From NCBI GenBank assembly GCA_949288625.1, contig CASEKZ010000028.1, forward strand, positions 1 to 22,297: DNA of 22,297 nucleotides, written 5' to 3'. Under the pieces are notes generated by a model. The model searched no databases, had not been told where the DNA came from, and saw only the letters and a program-made list of their open reading frames with translations. The translations under genes were made by a program, and so were the position numbers. This DNA is from an uncultured bacterium (GTDB lineage Bacteria; Bacillota_I; Bacilli_A; RF39; UBA660). Below, one piece after another: positions 7,005-14,825 of the stretch (within the stretch, counting starts at the first letter, position 1; each line of letters begins with the position of its first letter).

Positions 7005-7772
7005 ATGAGGATAGTAAAATTTAAGAAAGTTTCAAATGATAAGTATAAATTGTATTTGGATAATGGTGATATTATTTCGTTATTTGAAGATGTTATAGTA
7101 AAAAATAATTTGTTGATGAAAAAATGTATAAGTTCTGAGAAAATAGATGATCTAATTAATCAAAATAATGAATTTGATGTTTATCATACGGCGATAAAAT
7201 ACATTACCATTAAAATGAGAAGTAAGCTTGAATTAAAAAACTATTTAATAAAAAAACAAACATCAGAAGAATTGATTAATTCTACTATTAATAGGTTATC
7301 AAAAGAAGGGTATATAAACGATTTATTGTTTGCAAAAGCATTTATAAATGATCAGGTAAATTTGTCTTTTAACGGTCCTTTAAAAATAAAAAGAAAATTA
7401 TTAGAACATGGTGTAGAAGAAGAAATATGTAATAATGAAATAGCTAAAATAGATGAAGGTTTTATAAAGGAAAAACTATCTAAATTGTTAAAAAAACAAC
7501 TTATAATAAAAACTGGTAGTGCTAATTTAGTGAAAATAAAATTACTTAATTATTTTATTAACTTAGGTTATGAAAAAAGCATGATATTAAATGAATTATC
7601 AAAGGTATGTATAAAAACGGATGATAAAAAGTTAAAAAGAGAATATGAAAAACTTTATAATAAATACAAAGATAAATATGATAAGGAAAAATTAACTTAC
7701 GTTTTATCTAGTAAATTATATTTAAAGGGATATACAAAAGAAGAAGTTAAAAGCATAATTAGTGGTAAATAA
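7005..7772 (+). CDS. recX: RecX-family regulator of RecA
   Basis: RecX binds RecA filaments and modulates recombination and repair. The 255-residue product has three-helix RecX repeats: KYITIKMRSKLELKNYLIKK (about 65-84) with INRLSKEGYINDLLFAKAFI (about 96-115), then a second unit GPLKIKRKLLEHGV, and a C-terminal unit with LSSKLYLKGYTKEEVKSII. The arrangement and length fit Gram-positive RecX, which is longer than the E. coli form. GCGGAGGG lies 4 nt before the ATG. The gene is convergent with prsA and ends in a shared palindromic terminator. No recA is in view. Confidence 0.88.
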   Translation: MRIVKFKKVSNDKYKLYLDNGDIISLFEDVIVKNNLLMKKCISSEKIDDLINQNNEFDVYHTAIKYITIKMRSKLELKNYLIKKQTSEELINSTINRLSKEGYINDLLFAKAFINDQVNLSFNGPLKIKRKLLEHGVEEEICNNEIAKIDEGFIKEKLSKLLKKQLIIKTGSANLVKIKLLNYFINLGYEKSMILNELSKVCIKTDDKKLKREYEKLYNKYKDKYDKEKLTYVLSSKLYLKGYTKEEVKSIISGK

Positions 7773-7773
7773 A

Positions 7774-7797
7774 AAAACGGTTCAATTGAACCGTTTT
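7774..7797. terminator. Bidirectional terminator between recX and prsA
   Basis: A perfect 24-nt palindrome: AAAACGG (7774-7780), TTCAATTGAA (7781-7790), CCGTTTT (7791-7797). It begins just after the recX stop and overlaps the minus-strand prsA stop (7796-7798). Confidence 0.85.
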
Positions 7798-8974
7798 AAT
7801 TATTACTTGAAGTAGTGTTAGTTGATTCTTCAACGTATGAATCGTAATCACTTTTAACTGTTTTATCTTTTATTTGCATGTTATATTTTTTTCTTATGGC
7901 AATCATTGCTTTTATACCTATAGTAGCGTCTTCGCTTTTCTTTTTCTCAACAAGTTTTTCTATTATTATGTCTTTAGATTTATTATAACTTGGCTTTTCT
8001 TTTTCACCTGTTTTCATTATTATGTGGTATCCATAAGTCGTTTTAACTGGTTCAGTTGTATACTCATTAACATCTAATGCATAAGCAGCCTCTTCGAATT
8101 CTTCAACCATATCACCAGTGTTAAAGTATCCTAAATCACCACCATTTTCCTTAGAACCCTTATCGTCTGAATATTCTTTTGCAAGTGTACTAAAATCTTC
8201 ACCATTTTTAATTCTTTTTATTATGTCTTCTGCTTTTGTTTTAGCTTCTTCTTCAGCAGCTTGTTTTTCTTCATCCGTTGCATCATCATCATAATCAAAC
8301 GAGATTAGTATGTGTTTAGCTGAAATATCTCCATAAATATTATCTTCATAATATTCTTTCATTTCACTTTCAGTTAGGTTATCTTTTATATAATCTTCGG
8401 TAACTAAAGTTAATTTACTATTAGAAATTAATAACTCTTTTAGTTCTTTATCATCACTAATTCCATTATATTCCAAGAAAGCTTGGTAGTTATCACCATA
8501 TGTACTTTTATAGTTTTCAATGGTTGCCTCGGCAGAGGCTTCCATGTCATCAGTTGTTTTATACTCTTTATTTAAAATGTATTCATCAATCATGTTTATG
8601 GCAACGTTTCTTCCGTTTTGTTCCTTTAATTCACTATACAAATCATTAGCGGTAATAGTTTTACCATCAACTGACACAACGATATCATCACCATTTTTCG
8701 TCTTAGTATTTTTAGTTGCAACAAAAATTAAGATAATTAATAATATTGCAATTATTATTATGCCTCCGATTATTATTTGTTCTAGCGTTAAATTATCAAA
8801 CCACTTTCTAATCTTTGATTTTCCTTTTTTGTTATTGTTAACAATATAAGTATCAACTACTTTTTCTTTTTTTGACGCTTGTTTTTTTACTTCCTTTTTA
8901 ATAGTTTCATTTTTTTTAGTAGCTTTATTTTTATTTTTGCTAGTTGTTTTTGATGTGTTTTTTTTCTCAGCCAT
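7796..8974 (-). CDS. prsA: PrsA-like foldase: membrane-anchored parvulin-type peptidyl-prolyl isomerase
   Basis: An extracytoplasmic folding factor of 392 residues. Residues 1-60 are very Lys/Thr/Asn-rich. One membrane segment (about 66-87, EQIIIGGIIIIAILLIILIF) places the rest outside. A SurA/PrsA-type N domain follows (about 95-205), then the parvulin domain (about 217-322) with SAKHILISF, FSTLAKEYSDD, GGDLGYF and TTYGYHIIM. Classical PrsA is a lipoprotein with a lipobox Cys; here there is none, so this is a type II-anchored variant. The start at 8974 follows AGGAGG (8990-8985). An in-frame TTG at 8995 would include the ribosome binding site in the protein. The role in folding secreted proteins is inferred from the family. 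Confidence 0.9.
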   Translation of the reverse strand: MAEKKNTSKTTSKNKNKATKKNETIKKEVKKQASKKEKVVDTYIVNNNKKGKSKIRKWFDNLTLEQIIIGGIIIIAILLIILIFVATKNTKTKNGDDIVVSVDGKTITANDLYSELKEQNGRNVAINMIDEYILNKEYKTTDDMEASAEATIENYKSTYGDNYQAFLEYNGISDDKELKELLISNSKLTLVTEDYIKDNLTESEMKEYYEDNIYGDISAKHILISFDYDDDATDEEKQAAEEEAKTKAEDIIKRIKNGEDFSTLAKEYSDDKGSKENGGDLGYFNTGDMVEEFEEAAYALDVNEYTTEPVKTTYGYHIIMKTGEKEKPSYNKSKDIIIEKLVEKKKSEDATIGIKAMIAIRKKYNMQIKDKTVKSDYDSYVEESTNTTSSNN

Positions 8975-9007
8975 CTTTATATATCCTCCTATCAAATTTA
9001 CTTATAT

Positions 9008-9036
9008 ATCATAACAAATTATATGCATTCATGCAA
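9008..9036 (-). promoter_or_regulatory. Possible prsA promoter (minus strand)
   Basis: Read on the minus strand: TTGCAT (9036-9031), 17-bp spacer, TATGAT (9013-9008). The -35 overlaps a short palindrome, TGCATTCATGCA at 9024-9035. The spacing is good but the hexamers are imperfect. Confidence 0.4.
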
Positions 9037-9056
9037 CTTTTTTAATAAACCCATTC

Positions 9057-9084
9057 ACACTTTCATGACGAATACCATAAAATA
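9057..9084 (+). promoter_or_regulatory. Possible sigma-K-type promoter before the YjcZ-like pair
   Basis: CATAAAATA (9076-9084) fits the sigma-K -10 CATAnnnTA. AC dinucleotides at 9057-9058 and 9059-9060 give spacers of 17 and 15 bp, near the expected 16-17. Start of transcription would lie about 20 nt before the 9115 start codon. Confidence 0.45.
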
Positions 9085-9114
9085 CTTTGAAAAGACAAAA
9101 AGGAGGAATGAATT

Positions 9115-9198
9115 ATGGGAAACAATTATACATCTGGTGCTGGAATTATATTAGTATTATTCATTTTATTAGTAATCATAATAGGTGCTTACGTTTAA
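9115..9198 (+). CDS. YjcZ-like 27-residue sporulation-type membrane peptide
   Basis: Encodes a short polar N-terminus (MGNNYTSGAG) followed by one hydrophobic helix ending in IIIGAYV. This closely resembles the YjcZ/YrpE-like tiny sporulation peptides of Bacilli, which have a Gly/Tyr-rich head, an xLVLFILLVIIIGxx membrane segment and little else. A strong AAGGAGG lies about 8 nt upstream. An overlapping ATG at 9108 is in another frame and does not give a family-like product. Only 25 nt separate it from the next small gene, so the two are probably co-transcribed. The molecular role of the family is not known to me. Confidence 0.8.
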   Translation: MGNNYTSGAGIILVLFILLVIIIGAYV

Positions 9199-9223
9199 TA
9201 TAAAAAAAGGAGGTTTATAGATT

Positions 9224-9364
9224 ATGGCATGTTGTTCATCAACTACGACCAACACTTGTAATCCATGTGCGAATACTTGTGGTTCAAGAAAAGGTAATGG
9301 ATACTTATTAATAATAGTTTTATATATCTTACTTGCTATAATAGTTGGTTCATTTATATGCTAA
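9224..9364 (+). CDS. Cys-rich 46-residue YjcZ-like membrane peptide
   Basis: The N-terminal half (about residues 1-22) carries five Cys among Ser/Thr/Asn (MACCSS, TCNPCANTCG). After SRKGNG comes one hydrophobic helix (about 27-45) ending in GSFIC, with a sixth Cys at the C-terminus. The hydrophobic half matches the preceding 27-residue peptide, so the two look like relatives; the Cys-rich head recalls coat proteins. AAAGGAGG lies about 10 nt upstream. A strong terminator follows at once. I infer a sporulation or spore-surface role from the resemblance and neighbour. Confidence 0.75.
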   Translation: MACCSSTTTNTCNPCANTCGSRKGNGYLLIIVLYILLAIIVGSFIC

Positions 9365-9365
9365 A

Positions 9366-9391
9366 GGAAGCAAAATTTTGCTTCTTTTTTT
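9366..9391 (+). terminator. Terminator after the two small peptide genes
   Basis: GAAGCAAAATTTTGCTTC (9367-9384) is a perfect palindrome followed by seven Ts (9385-9391). Confidence 0.9.
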
Positions 9392-9459
9392 CTTTTTATT
9401 TTTCGGTTAAACATGAAACTGATTTTATAGAATAAAAGATGGTAAAGAAGTTGCTAATA

Positions 9460-9488
9460 TTGACAATGAAATCATTAAGTTATAAAAT
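9460..9488 (+). promoter_or_regulatory. Promoter of the VanY-like gene
   Basis: Consensus -35 TTGACA (9460-9465), 17-bp spacer, -10 TAAAAT (9483-9488). The predicted start near 9495 leaves about 30 nt of leader with AGGAGC at 9514-9519. Confidence 0.7.
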
Positions 9489-9524
9489 TAGGCTGTAAGG
9501 ATTAATATGGTTTAGGAGCAAGTA

Positions 9525-10835
9525 ATGAAAACATTAAAAAAAATAAATGTAAAGAAATTAATTGTTATTATAAGTGTGTTATTACTTTTAGTTATTATTA
9601 CTTTAGGATTGGTGTTTTATTTTAAACCACTTAAAATTAGTGACAAGGTTTTTAATGATGCTAATGCAAGGATTATACTTCAAAGGCGTTTTAACAAGTG
9701 TAAAATAGAAAATGTAATAAATGAAAAAGACGTTGATAAAAGCATGATTAGTATTTTAAAAGAAGACGGCTATAAATTACAAGATAATGAGTTCGTTAAA
9801 ACTTTTAAAGTTAATGAAACTTGCGATTCTTTAAAAGAAAAGCAAAAGAAAAATAAAGTGGATTTTAAACTTAATGGTAATTCTGTTATAGAAGTTGAAG
9901 TAAATCAAGAATATAAAGATGCAGGTTTTTTAGATAATAAATTAAAAGACAAAGTTTTAACATCAAATAATGTTGATTATAAAAAACTTGGTGAATATAA
10001 TGTTATTTATACTTTAAAGACTGATATTTTAAATAAATATTTAGTTAGAAAAGTTATTGTAAAAGACACGACAAAACCAGTTATTACTTTAAATGGTAGT
10101 CAAACAATAACCTTAAATGTTGGTTCTAGGTACAATGAACCAGGTTATTCTGCAAGTGATAATTATGATGGTGATATAACTGACAAAGTAATTGTTGAAA
10201 ATAACGTTGATACTTCTAAAAAAGGAGAGTATAACGTTGTTTATAAAGTAAAAGATTCTAGTGGTAATGATTTTGAGATTAATAGAAAAATCGTTGTTAA
10301 AGAAAAAACAAATTATGTTTCATCTAACGTAAATGGGTTAACTTATATTAATGGTATTTTAATTGTTAATAAAAAATATGGTTTACCTAAAGACTATAAT
10401 CCAGGCGTAAATAAAGAAGCGTATGAAGCATTAAAAACGATGCAACAAGATGCTAGTGTGTTAGGATTAAATTTAAAATTAGTCTCAGGTTTTAGATCTT
10501 ATCAAACACAATATAATTTATATAATAGATACGTTAAACAAGATGGAAAAGAAAAAGCTGATACTTATTCAGCAAGACCGGGACATTCTGAACATCAAAC
10601 TGGTCTTGCGTTTGACGTTGGCTCTACAAAAGGCAGTTTTGCAAATACAGCTGAATCAAAGTGGCTAGAACAAAATTGTCACTTATATGGTTTTATAATA
10701 AGATATCCCAAAGGAAAAACAAGTATAACAGGTTATATATATGAACCATGGCACATAAGATATTTAGGAGTAGATACCGCAACTAAGGTAAAACAATCTG
10801 GTTTAACCTTAGAAGAATATTTAGGTATAAATTAA
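9525..10835 (+). CDS. VanY-type D-alanyl-D-alanine carboxypeptidase with two Ig-like domains
   Basis: A 436-residue membrane-anchored peptidoglycan carboxypeptidase. One N-terminal membrane helix (about 12-33) is followed by a linker, then two Ig-like DUF5011-type modules. The first (about 113-180) is degenerate; the second (about 185-260) has the clear KPVITLNG, YNEPGYSASDNYDGDIT and GEYNVVYKVKDSSGN motifs. The VanY domain (about 270-436) has SGFRSYQTQ, the zinc motif SEHQTGLAFD (H357, D364) and EPWHIRY (catalytic E407, ligand H410). The Ig modules probably span the wall. VanY-type enzymes trim stem peptides; a role in glycopeptide resistance is not implied, as no vanH/A/X or sensor genes are nearby. 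It has its own promoter and a shared terminator. Confidence 0.93.
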   Translation: MKTLKKINVKKLIVIISVLLLLVIITLGLVFYFKPLKISDKVFNDANARIILQRRFNKCKIENVINEKDVDKSMISILKEDGYKLQDNEFVKTFKVNETCDSLKEKQKKNKVDFKLNGNSVIEVEVNQEYKDAGFLDNKLKDKVLTSNNVDYKKLGEYNVIYTLKTDILNKYLVRKVIVKDTTKPVITLNGSQTITLNVGSRYNEPGYSASDNYDGDITDKVIVENNVDTSKKGEYNVVYKVKDSSGNDFEINRKIVVKEKTNYVSSNVNGLTYINGILIVNKKYGLPKDYNPGVNKEAYEALKTMQQDASVLGLNLKLVSGFRSYQTQYNLYNRYVKQDGKEKADTYSARPGHSEHQTGLAFDVGSTKGSFANTAESKWLEQNCHLYGFIIRYPKGKTSITGYIYEPWHIRYLGVDTATKVKQSGLTLEEYLGIN

Positions 10836-10858
10836 AAGAGGATTTTAGTCCTCTTTTA
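10833..10858. terminator. Bidirectional terminator between vanY-like and HIT genes
   Basis: TAAAAGAGGA (10833-10842) pairs with TCCTCTTTTA (10849-10858) across a 6-nt loop. The plus-strand stop overlaps the left arm, and the minus-strand HIT stop (10845-10847) sits in the loop. Confidence 0.85.
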
Positions 10859-11243
10859 TCATTTCGTGTACTTTATTTGTGTCTTTTAAAAGTTCCTTAT
10901 GCTTTATGAACTCTACAAATTTTTTATCTTTATACTGCGGCTTTATATGCATGTGAAAATGTTTTACTTCTTGACTACTACCATAATTAATCATAAGGGT
11001 ATGACCAGTACAATTTAGTTTATCTTTTAGTTCATTCATTAATTTTTTTGAAACGTCAAATATATGTTTTAAAACATCATTTGGTAATTCATAAATATCT
11101 TCATAATGCTCTTTAGGAATTATTAGGGTATGTCCATCAGTATCTGGATTAATGTCTAAATAAGCCATACACAAATCATCTTCATATATTTTTTTGCTAG
11201 GAATTTCACCTTTTACTATCTTACAAAAAATACAATCTTTCAT
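10845..11243 (-). CDS. HIT-family nucleotide hydrolase/transferase
   Basis: A 132-residue protein of the Hint-like branch of the histidine triad family, which hydrolyses nucleoside phosphoramidates or adenylated conjugates in the cytoplasm. It shows the N-terminal CIFCKIVKGEIP with a C4-x2-C7 zinc pair, YLDINPDTDGHTLIIPKEH (about 28-46), and the histidine triad HFHMHI (H95, H97, H99). GAGGTGAAATT precedes the ATG. It is a single-gene unit. The physiological substrate cannot be deduced. No clear promoter was found on its strand. Confidence 0.94.
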   Translation of the reverse strand: MKDCIFCKIVKGEIPSKKIYEDDLCMAYLDINPDTDGHTLIIPKEHYEDIYELPNDVLKHIFDVSKKLMNELKDKLNCTGHTLMINYGSSQEVKHFHMHIKPQYKDKKFVEFIKHKELLKDTNKVHEMIKED

Positions 11244-11321
11244 AATTTCACCTCTTGTTTTATTTTATCATAAAAATAGTATTTTTATTAATTATTTATT
11301 TTTTTATTAGTAGTGTTAAAT

Positions 11322-11350
11322 TTGACAAAAACGCATGTTTGTGCTATCAT
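11322..11350 (+). promoter_or_regulatory. Strong promoter of the serine hydrolase operon
   Basis: Consensus -35 TTGACA (11322-11327), exactly 17 bp, then TATCAT (11345-11350) with a TGC extended -10. This is among the best-matching promoters in the window. Confidence 0.8.
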
Positions 11351-11385
11351 AATCAACAATTTAAATATGGGGGGGAAAATTTACT

Positions 11386-12816
11386 GTGTTAGAAAAATTT
11401 TTAGAATCATATGCACAAATGCTTTTAATGAATCATAACGATGCAAAAGAAAAAGAGCACAGAAATTTATTTACAAAAGATGATTACTTAAATATTTTAA
11501 GACCAGTTGTGGATTTAATAAAAGAAAATAAAGATAATTCTTTAGATGAATTACGTGAAAAGCTTTATTTACAATCTGGTGTTGACGAAATATTAAAAGA
11601 AGCCATTTATAATAGAAAAATGGCTCCTGGGGCTGTTATTACTTATGGGACTTCAAATTATAAAAATGTAATTTCATTAGGCAAAACATCGGATTTTGAA
11701 GATAGTATATCAACTGATGAAAACACGATTTATGATTTAGCATCTGTAACAAAATTATTTACTTCTTTAAGTATTCAGTTATTGGATGAAATGGATCAAA
11801 TTAATTTAAATGATAAGATTACGGATTATTTACCTTGGTTACCTGGTTTGGGTGATACTACTATAAATGAGTTATTGACGTTTAATAAACCAGTTAAGAC
11901 AAATGGAAGAATTGATAAAGCAAATAATAAGGAAGAAGCCTTTGAGATTTTTAAATCAATCGAGGTTGATTATGAAAACGATGGTAAAAGACCATATACT
12001 GATATGGGCGCTATGGTACTTAAATATATTGTTGAAAAAGTAAGTGGTATGTCGTTTTATGATTTTATAAGACAATATATTTTAAAAAAGGCAAACATGA
12101 ATAACACTTTTGTAAGTATTCCAGAAGAAAAATTAAATAATTTAGCATTAACTGGTTATGATGGATTTTATTATAAAGATGGAAATTATAGAATAAATAA
12201 CTCTGTACAAAAAGGTGATTGTTATGATGCAAAGGCCAGAATAATGGGTCAAAAAAATGGAAATTTAAGTGGACATGCTGGTTTGTTTTCAACGGCCGAT
12301 AACATGAGTAATTTAGCAATTGCGCTTATTAATAGAGAAATAATAACTAACGAAGATTTATTGCATATGGGTGATAACAAAACTGGTGTTAATAGAAAAA
12401 ACATACAATATTTAGGTAAGTTATGTTATAGTAAAAATCCAGTGCAAGAAGATTCGGAAATTTATCATCCTTTATCAGGTAGAACTTTTGCATCAGCAGG
12501 TTGGACTGGTACACAACTAACTGTTGATCCAGATAATAATATTTTTTATTCACTTTTATCTAATAGAAGTAATAATAGAATGACTTTTATAGATGCTGAT
12601 AAGAAAAGCCTTATGTTTGTGGGAGAAAATGGTGAAAAATTAATTACTTTACCAAATGGAAAAACCATGATTGATGCAACTAGATATGCATGGGATAGAG
12701 ATTCACTTTTAGTTCATCCCGTTATAAAACTTGCTATTCAAAATAAATTTTTAGAAGACTGTATGAAACAATATAATGAAAATATTTCTAAAAACTACCA
12801 AAAAAGGCATATATAA
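11386..12816 (+). CDS. Beta-lactamase-fold serine hydrolase, apparently cytoplasmic
   Basis: A 476-residue member of the AmpC/penicillin-binding-like serine hydrolase family. After a helical N-terminal extension (1-70) with no signal peptide, the domain shows S120-V-T-K123 (nucleophile SxxK), Y204-T-D (the Y-x-N equivalent), HAGLFST (297-303) and AGWTGTQL (371-378) in place of the third KTG/HTG box. These suggest an active esterase, peptidase or D-aminopeptidase rather than a true beta-lactamase. The start is GTG at 11386, behind a G-run (11369-11375) about 10 nt upstream. It is followed 14 nt later by a class I glutamine-amidotransferase-like gene, so both probably share one transcript. The substrate is unknown; a role in recycling wall peptides is only an inference. 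Confidence 0.87.
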   Translation: MLEKFLESYAQMLLMNHNDAKEKEHRNLFTKDDYLNILRPVVDLIKENKDNSLDELREKLYLQSGVDEILKEAIYNRKMAPGAVITYGTSNYKNVISLGKTSDFEDSISTDENTIYDLASVTKLFTSLSIQLLDEMDQINLNDKITDYLPWLPGLGDTTINELLTFNKPVKTNGRIDKANNKEEAFEIFKSIEVDYENDGKRPYTDMGAMVLKYIVEKVSGMSFYDFIRQYILKKANMNNTFVSIPEEKLNNLALTGYDGFYYKDGNYRINNSVQKGDCYDAKARIMGQKNGNLSGHAGLFSTADNMSNLAIALINREIITNEDLLHMGDNKTGVNRKNIQYLGKLCYSKNPVQEDSEIYHPLSGRTFASAGWTGTQLTVDPDNNIFYSLLSNRSNNRMTFIDADKKSLMFVGENGEKLITLPNGKTMIDATRYAWDRDSLLVHPVIKLAIQNKFLEDCMKQYNENISKNYQKRHI

Positions 12817-12830
12817 TTATTGGTGGTATT

Positions 12831-13475
12831 ATGAATTTAATTGGAGTTATAAAAAGAAAAGAAGATAATTATTTAGATAATTATGTTGGTGCTTTAAAAA
12901 GAACGGGTGCAAACATAGTTATTATTGAAAGCTACTATGATGAATTAAGTGTTTTAAAAAAAGTTAAAAATTGTAGTGGAATTTTATTTACCGGTGGTAC
13001 CAAATGGGAATTAATAGATGAAAAAATTTTAAAATACTGTTTAGATAATGATGTTCCTTTTTTAGGAATATGTTTAGGTATGCAAATGATAGGGAATTAT
13101 TTTTCGAAAAATCATGTTCCTGGATCCGATAGAACAGTTAAAATAAAAACTAATAATCATTATTCTACTGCTAAATATGCACATGAGGTTATTTTGAAAG
13201 ATGGTTTTTTATCTAAATTATTTGACACGAATAAAATTTTAGTTAATAGCTATCATAATTATTGTGTTGACGATACTTTGAGTGAAATAATTAAAGGCTA
13301 TTCATCTGATGGAGTTATTGAAGCATTAGAAATACCAGGATATTCTTTTGGAATTGGTGTTCAGTGGCATCCAGAAAAAATGATTAATTATGATGAAAAA
13401 AGTAGAAAATTAATTAATAGATTTGTAGATGCGGCAGAAAAGTATAGTTATAAAAAAAGAAAAATGATAAGGTAA
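12831..13475 (+). CDS. Class I glutamine-amidotransferase-like hydrolase (peptidase C26 / PuuD type)
   Basis: A 214-residue stand-alone amidotransferase-fold enzyme. The nucleophile elbow is GICLGMQMI (C81) and the catalytic partner pair is WHPEK (H180, E182). ILFTGG (51-56) precedes them, where this family contributes an oxyanion or substrate loop. The closest families hydrolyse gamma-glutamyl amides (gamma-glutamyl-GABA hydrolase). No synthetase domain is fused, so it probably acts as a free hydrolase. It follows the serine hydrolase by 14 nt (ribosome site GGTGG) and ends in a hairpin at 13466-13494, indicating a two-gene operon. Pairing with a serine hydrolase may mean joint processing of gamma-glutamyl-containing peptides, which is inference. 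Confidence 0.85.
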   Translation: MNLIGVIKRKEDNYLDNYVGALKRTGANIVIIESYYDELSVLKKVKNCSGILFTGGTKWELIDEKILKYCLDNDVPFLGICLGMQMIGNYFSKNHVPGSDRTVKIKTNNHYSTAKYAHEVILKDGFLSKLFDTNKILVNSYHNYCVDDTLSEIIKGYSSDGVIEALEIPGYSFGIGVQWHPEKMINYDEKSRKLINRFVDAAEKYSYKKRKMIR

Positions 13476-13494
13476 AACAAACTTATCTTTTTTT
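13466..13494 (+). terminator. Terminator after the C26-like gene
   Basis: GATAAG (13466-13471) pairs with CTTATC (13482-13487) over a 10-nt loop and is followed by seven Ts (13488-13494). The stem spans the stop codon. Confidence 0.6.
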
Positions 13495-13582
13495 AATTAA
13501 TAGTGTTAATAGTAAATAATCTTGATTTAGTTAAGAATAAAATAATAATGAATTAATAATAAGTTAAATGGGGGTGATGTGT

Positions 13583-14758
13583 TTGAATTATAAAAATGAT
13601 TTTAAAATGTTAAACAAGGATATCATTTATTTTGATAATGCTGCAACAACGTTTAAACCTAAATGTGTAATTGATGCGGTTTGTGATTATTATATGAATT
13701 ATAGTGCTAATGCCAATCGTGGTGATTATGATATAAGTTTAATGGTGGATGATAGGATAAAAGAAACTAGAAAAAAAGTAGCTAGATTTATAAACGCAAA
13801 AAGCGTTAATGAAATAATATTTACCTCTGGGGCAACGCAAGGGTTAAACATGATTATTAAAGGTTTTTTTCTTAATTACCTAAAAAGTGGTGATGAAATA
13901 CTAACAACTAAAGCAGAACATGCATCACTTATTTTGCCTTGGTTTGAAGTTGTAAAAAAAACGCATTGTAAAATAAGGTACGCTGATTTACAAGATGATT
14001 TATCACTTACTTTAGATGCTTTAAAAAGAAAGATAACAAAAAATACTAAGGTTATTTCTCTTGCTCATGTAACAAACGTAATTGGGGATGTAAGACCAGT
14101 AAAAGAAATTATAAAATATGCTCATGATAATGATATATTAGTAGTTGTTGATGGGGCACAAAGCGTTCCACATGATAAAATTGACGTACAAGATATGGAT
14201 GCTGATTTCTTGGTGTTTTCGGCTCATAAAATGCTAGGTCCAACCGGAGTTGGGATTTTATATGGTAAAGAAGAATTGCTAAATCAGATAAAACCTTTAA
14301 TAACAGGTGGTGGTATGAATAAATATTTTGATGGTTTAATGAATGTCCAATACAAAGATATACCAGAAAAATTAGAGGCTGGAACACCAAATATCGCGGG
14401 AATAATTGGTTTTGAAAAAGCGATTGATTATTTAAATAAAATTGGTATGAAAAACGTTCATAAGTATGAAACTGATTTAAAAAAGTACGCAATTAGCCAG
14501 TTATCTAAATTAAAAAAAATAACCATTTATAATAAAAATACCTCAAGTGGTATTATTACGTTTAATGTAAACGGAATTTCTTCTAAGGACGTTGGTGAGT
14601 ATTTAAATAAGAAGAAAGTTTGTATTAGAGTTGGAAGTCATTGTGCAAAAATACTTTCTGAGGTATTAGGAGTAAAAAGTACTTGTCGTTGTAGTTTATA
14701 TTTTTATAATACTAAAGAAGATATTGACAAATTGGTTAATGAGTTAGATAATATATGA
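13583..14758 (+). CDS. sufS: SufS-type cysteine desulfurase (class V aminotransferase)
   Basis: A PLP enzyme that takes sulfur from cysteine for Fe-S clusters or thio-modification. The 391-residue product has YFDNAATTFKP (16-26), TSGATQGLNM (81-90), EHASLILPW (112-120, H113), VVVDGAQSVPHDKID (187-201, D190, Q193), PLP lysine motif SAHKMLGPTGVG (213-224, K216), and RVGSHCAKIL (349-358) with the persulfide cysteine C354, then TCRCSLYFYNT. These mark the SufS/CsdA group. I chose TTG at 13583 because GGGGGTGAT (13570-13578) is well spaced for it; ATGs at 13568 and 13577 lie within that site. It stands alone, without sufU/sufBCD nearby. The stop is TGA. An annotation as a generic aminotransferase class V is the alternative. 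Confidence 0.85.
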   Translation: MNYKNDFKMLNKDIIYFDNAATTFKPKCVIDAVCDYYMNYSANANRGDYDISLMVDDRIKETRKKVARFINAKSVNEIIFTSGATQGLNMIIKGFFLNYLKSGDEILTTKAEHASLILPWFEVVKKTHCKIRYADLQDDLSLTLDALKRKITKNTKVISLAHVTNVIGDVRPVKEIIKYAHDNDILVVVDGAQSVPHDKIDVQDMDADFLVFSAHKMLGPTGVGILYGKEELLNQIKPLITGGGMNKYFDGLMNVQYKDIPEKLEAGTPNIAGIIGFEKAIDYLNKIGMKNVHKYETDLKKYAISQLSKLKKITIYNKNTSSGIITFNVNGISSKDVGEYLNKKKVCIRVGSHCAKILSEVLGVKSTCRCSLYFYNTKEDIDKLVNELDNI

Positions 14759-14825
14759 TATACATAAGCATTTGTCATAAATGTTAAAATATGTAAATAG
14801 ATTTAATAAGAGGAGTAGTAAATTT

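Noticed and set aside
9429..9484. A short open stretch reading RIKDGKEVANIDNEIIKL before the VanY-like gene, perhaps a gene remnant
   Set aside because: There is no start codon or RBS, and the same bases contain a near-consensus promoter (9460-9488).
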